Origin: Marinobacterium marinum
GTDB lineage: Bacteria; Pseudomonadota; Gammaproteobacteria; Pseudomonadales; Balneatricaceae
DNA: 64,000 nt
Direction: 5' to 3'
Assembly: GCF_013868415.1 (NCBI RefSeq)
Contig: NZ_JACEMT010000042.1
Span: forward strand, 1 to 64,000
The translations under genes and the position numbers were made by a program. Shown here in pieces: positions 63,849 to 64,000 of this stretch (position 1 is its first letter; every line of letters starts with the position of its first letter). The notes beneath the pieces were generated by a model. The model did no database searches and was not told the origin of the DNA. It saw only the letters and a program-made list of their open reading frames with translations.

Positions 63849-64000
63849 ATGCCGTTCCTTCAATCCGTGAAGATGGGTAAAAGGGATTAGCTCTACCTTT
63901 TCACGCCGGCTTCCTGCCTACTACGTTTCCTTCCGATGTTAGTCTATTCGCCCGTCGGTTGCAGTGAGTAAAACATCAACTGAGCGGGCCTCCTTCATGT

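Noticed and set aside
42449-64000. Second dif copy that would bound the island as an Xer-exploiting element
   Set aside because: No second dif-like 28-mer seen to the end of the window; the idea remains open only beyond it.

Overview
The window looks like the chromosome of a marine-type gammaproteobacterium near the Oceanospirillales and Pseudomonas. It has the order nudJ-mnmA-hflD-purB and cspD/clpS-clpA-infA-bpt-aat-trxB/ftsK-lolA-rarA-crcB-serS, a long AceA, a monomeric isocitrate dehydrogenase, B12-dependent MetH and small phasins. I cannot name the species from sequence alone. No rRNA, tRNA or CRISPR was seen.

Layout: (1) 1-2.2 kb is a decayed mobile region. It holds an IS110/IS1111-type element and an integron integrase with a large internal in-frame deletion but an intact LexA box. 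(2) 2.3-12.3 kb, mostly minus strand, is housekeeping: aceA, roxA, a small unknown gene, trmJ, an alpha/beta hydrolase, purB, hflD, mnmA, nudJ, rluE and cspD. (3) 12.5-24.3 kb holds the N-degron genes (clpS, clpA, bpt, aat) around infA, then trxB, and the plus-strand run ftsK-lolA-rarA-crcB-serS. (4) 24.4-40.6 kb holds a ubiF-like hydroxylase, two phasins with PhaR-like operators, an M16C peptidase, a DMT exporter, idh, metH, prpE and a YeeE/YedE pair. (5) 40.8-42.4 kb holds an orphan tyrosine recombinase, a small truncated exported ORF and a near-perfect dif site at 42421-42448. (6) 42.6-63.9 kb is a minus-strand defence island. It has a DUF6933-like gene with an hsdR remnant, a 1982-aa transglutaminase-like/DUF4011/SF1 helicase/Vsr-like nuclease, a complete type I restriction-modification operon with a YgjP-like metallopeptidase, and a complete four-gene Wadjet operon (jetABCD).

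How it fits together: the dif site and the orientation of FtsK-guiding KOPS octamers (12 of 13 found by eye point toward dif) indicate that the window spans the replication terminus. The FtsK that would read those octamers is encoded 22-24 kb away. The defence island begins within about 250 bp of dif. AceA, Idh, PrpE, MetH and the phasins suggest a metabolism of acetate/propionate and polyhydroxyalkanoate storage.

The most noteworthy parts are the terminus/dif/recombinase/defence-island junction, the domain architecture of the 1982-aa protein, and the SOS-box-bearing dead integron integrase beside an IS1111-type element with room for a guide RNA. I did not find a system that I can call wholly new.
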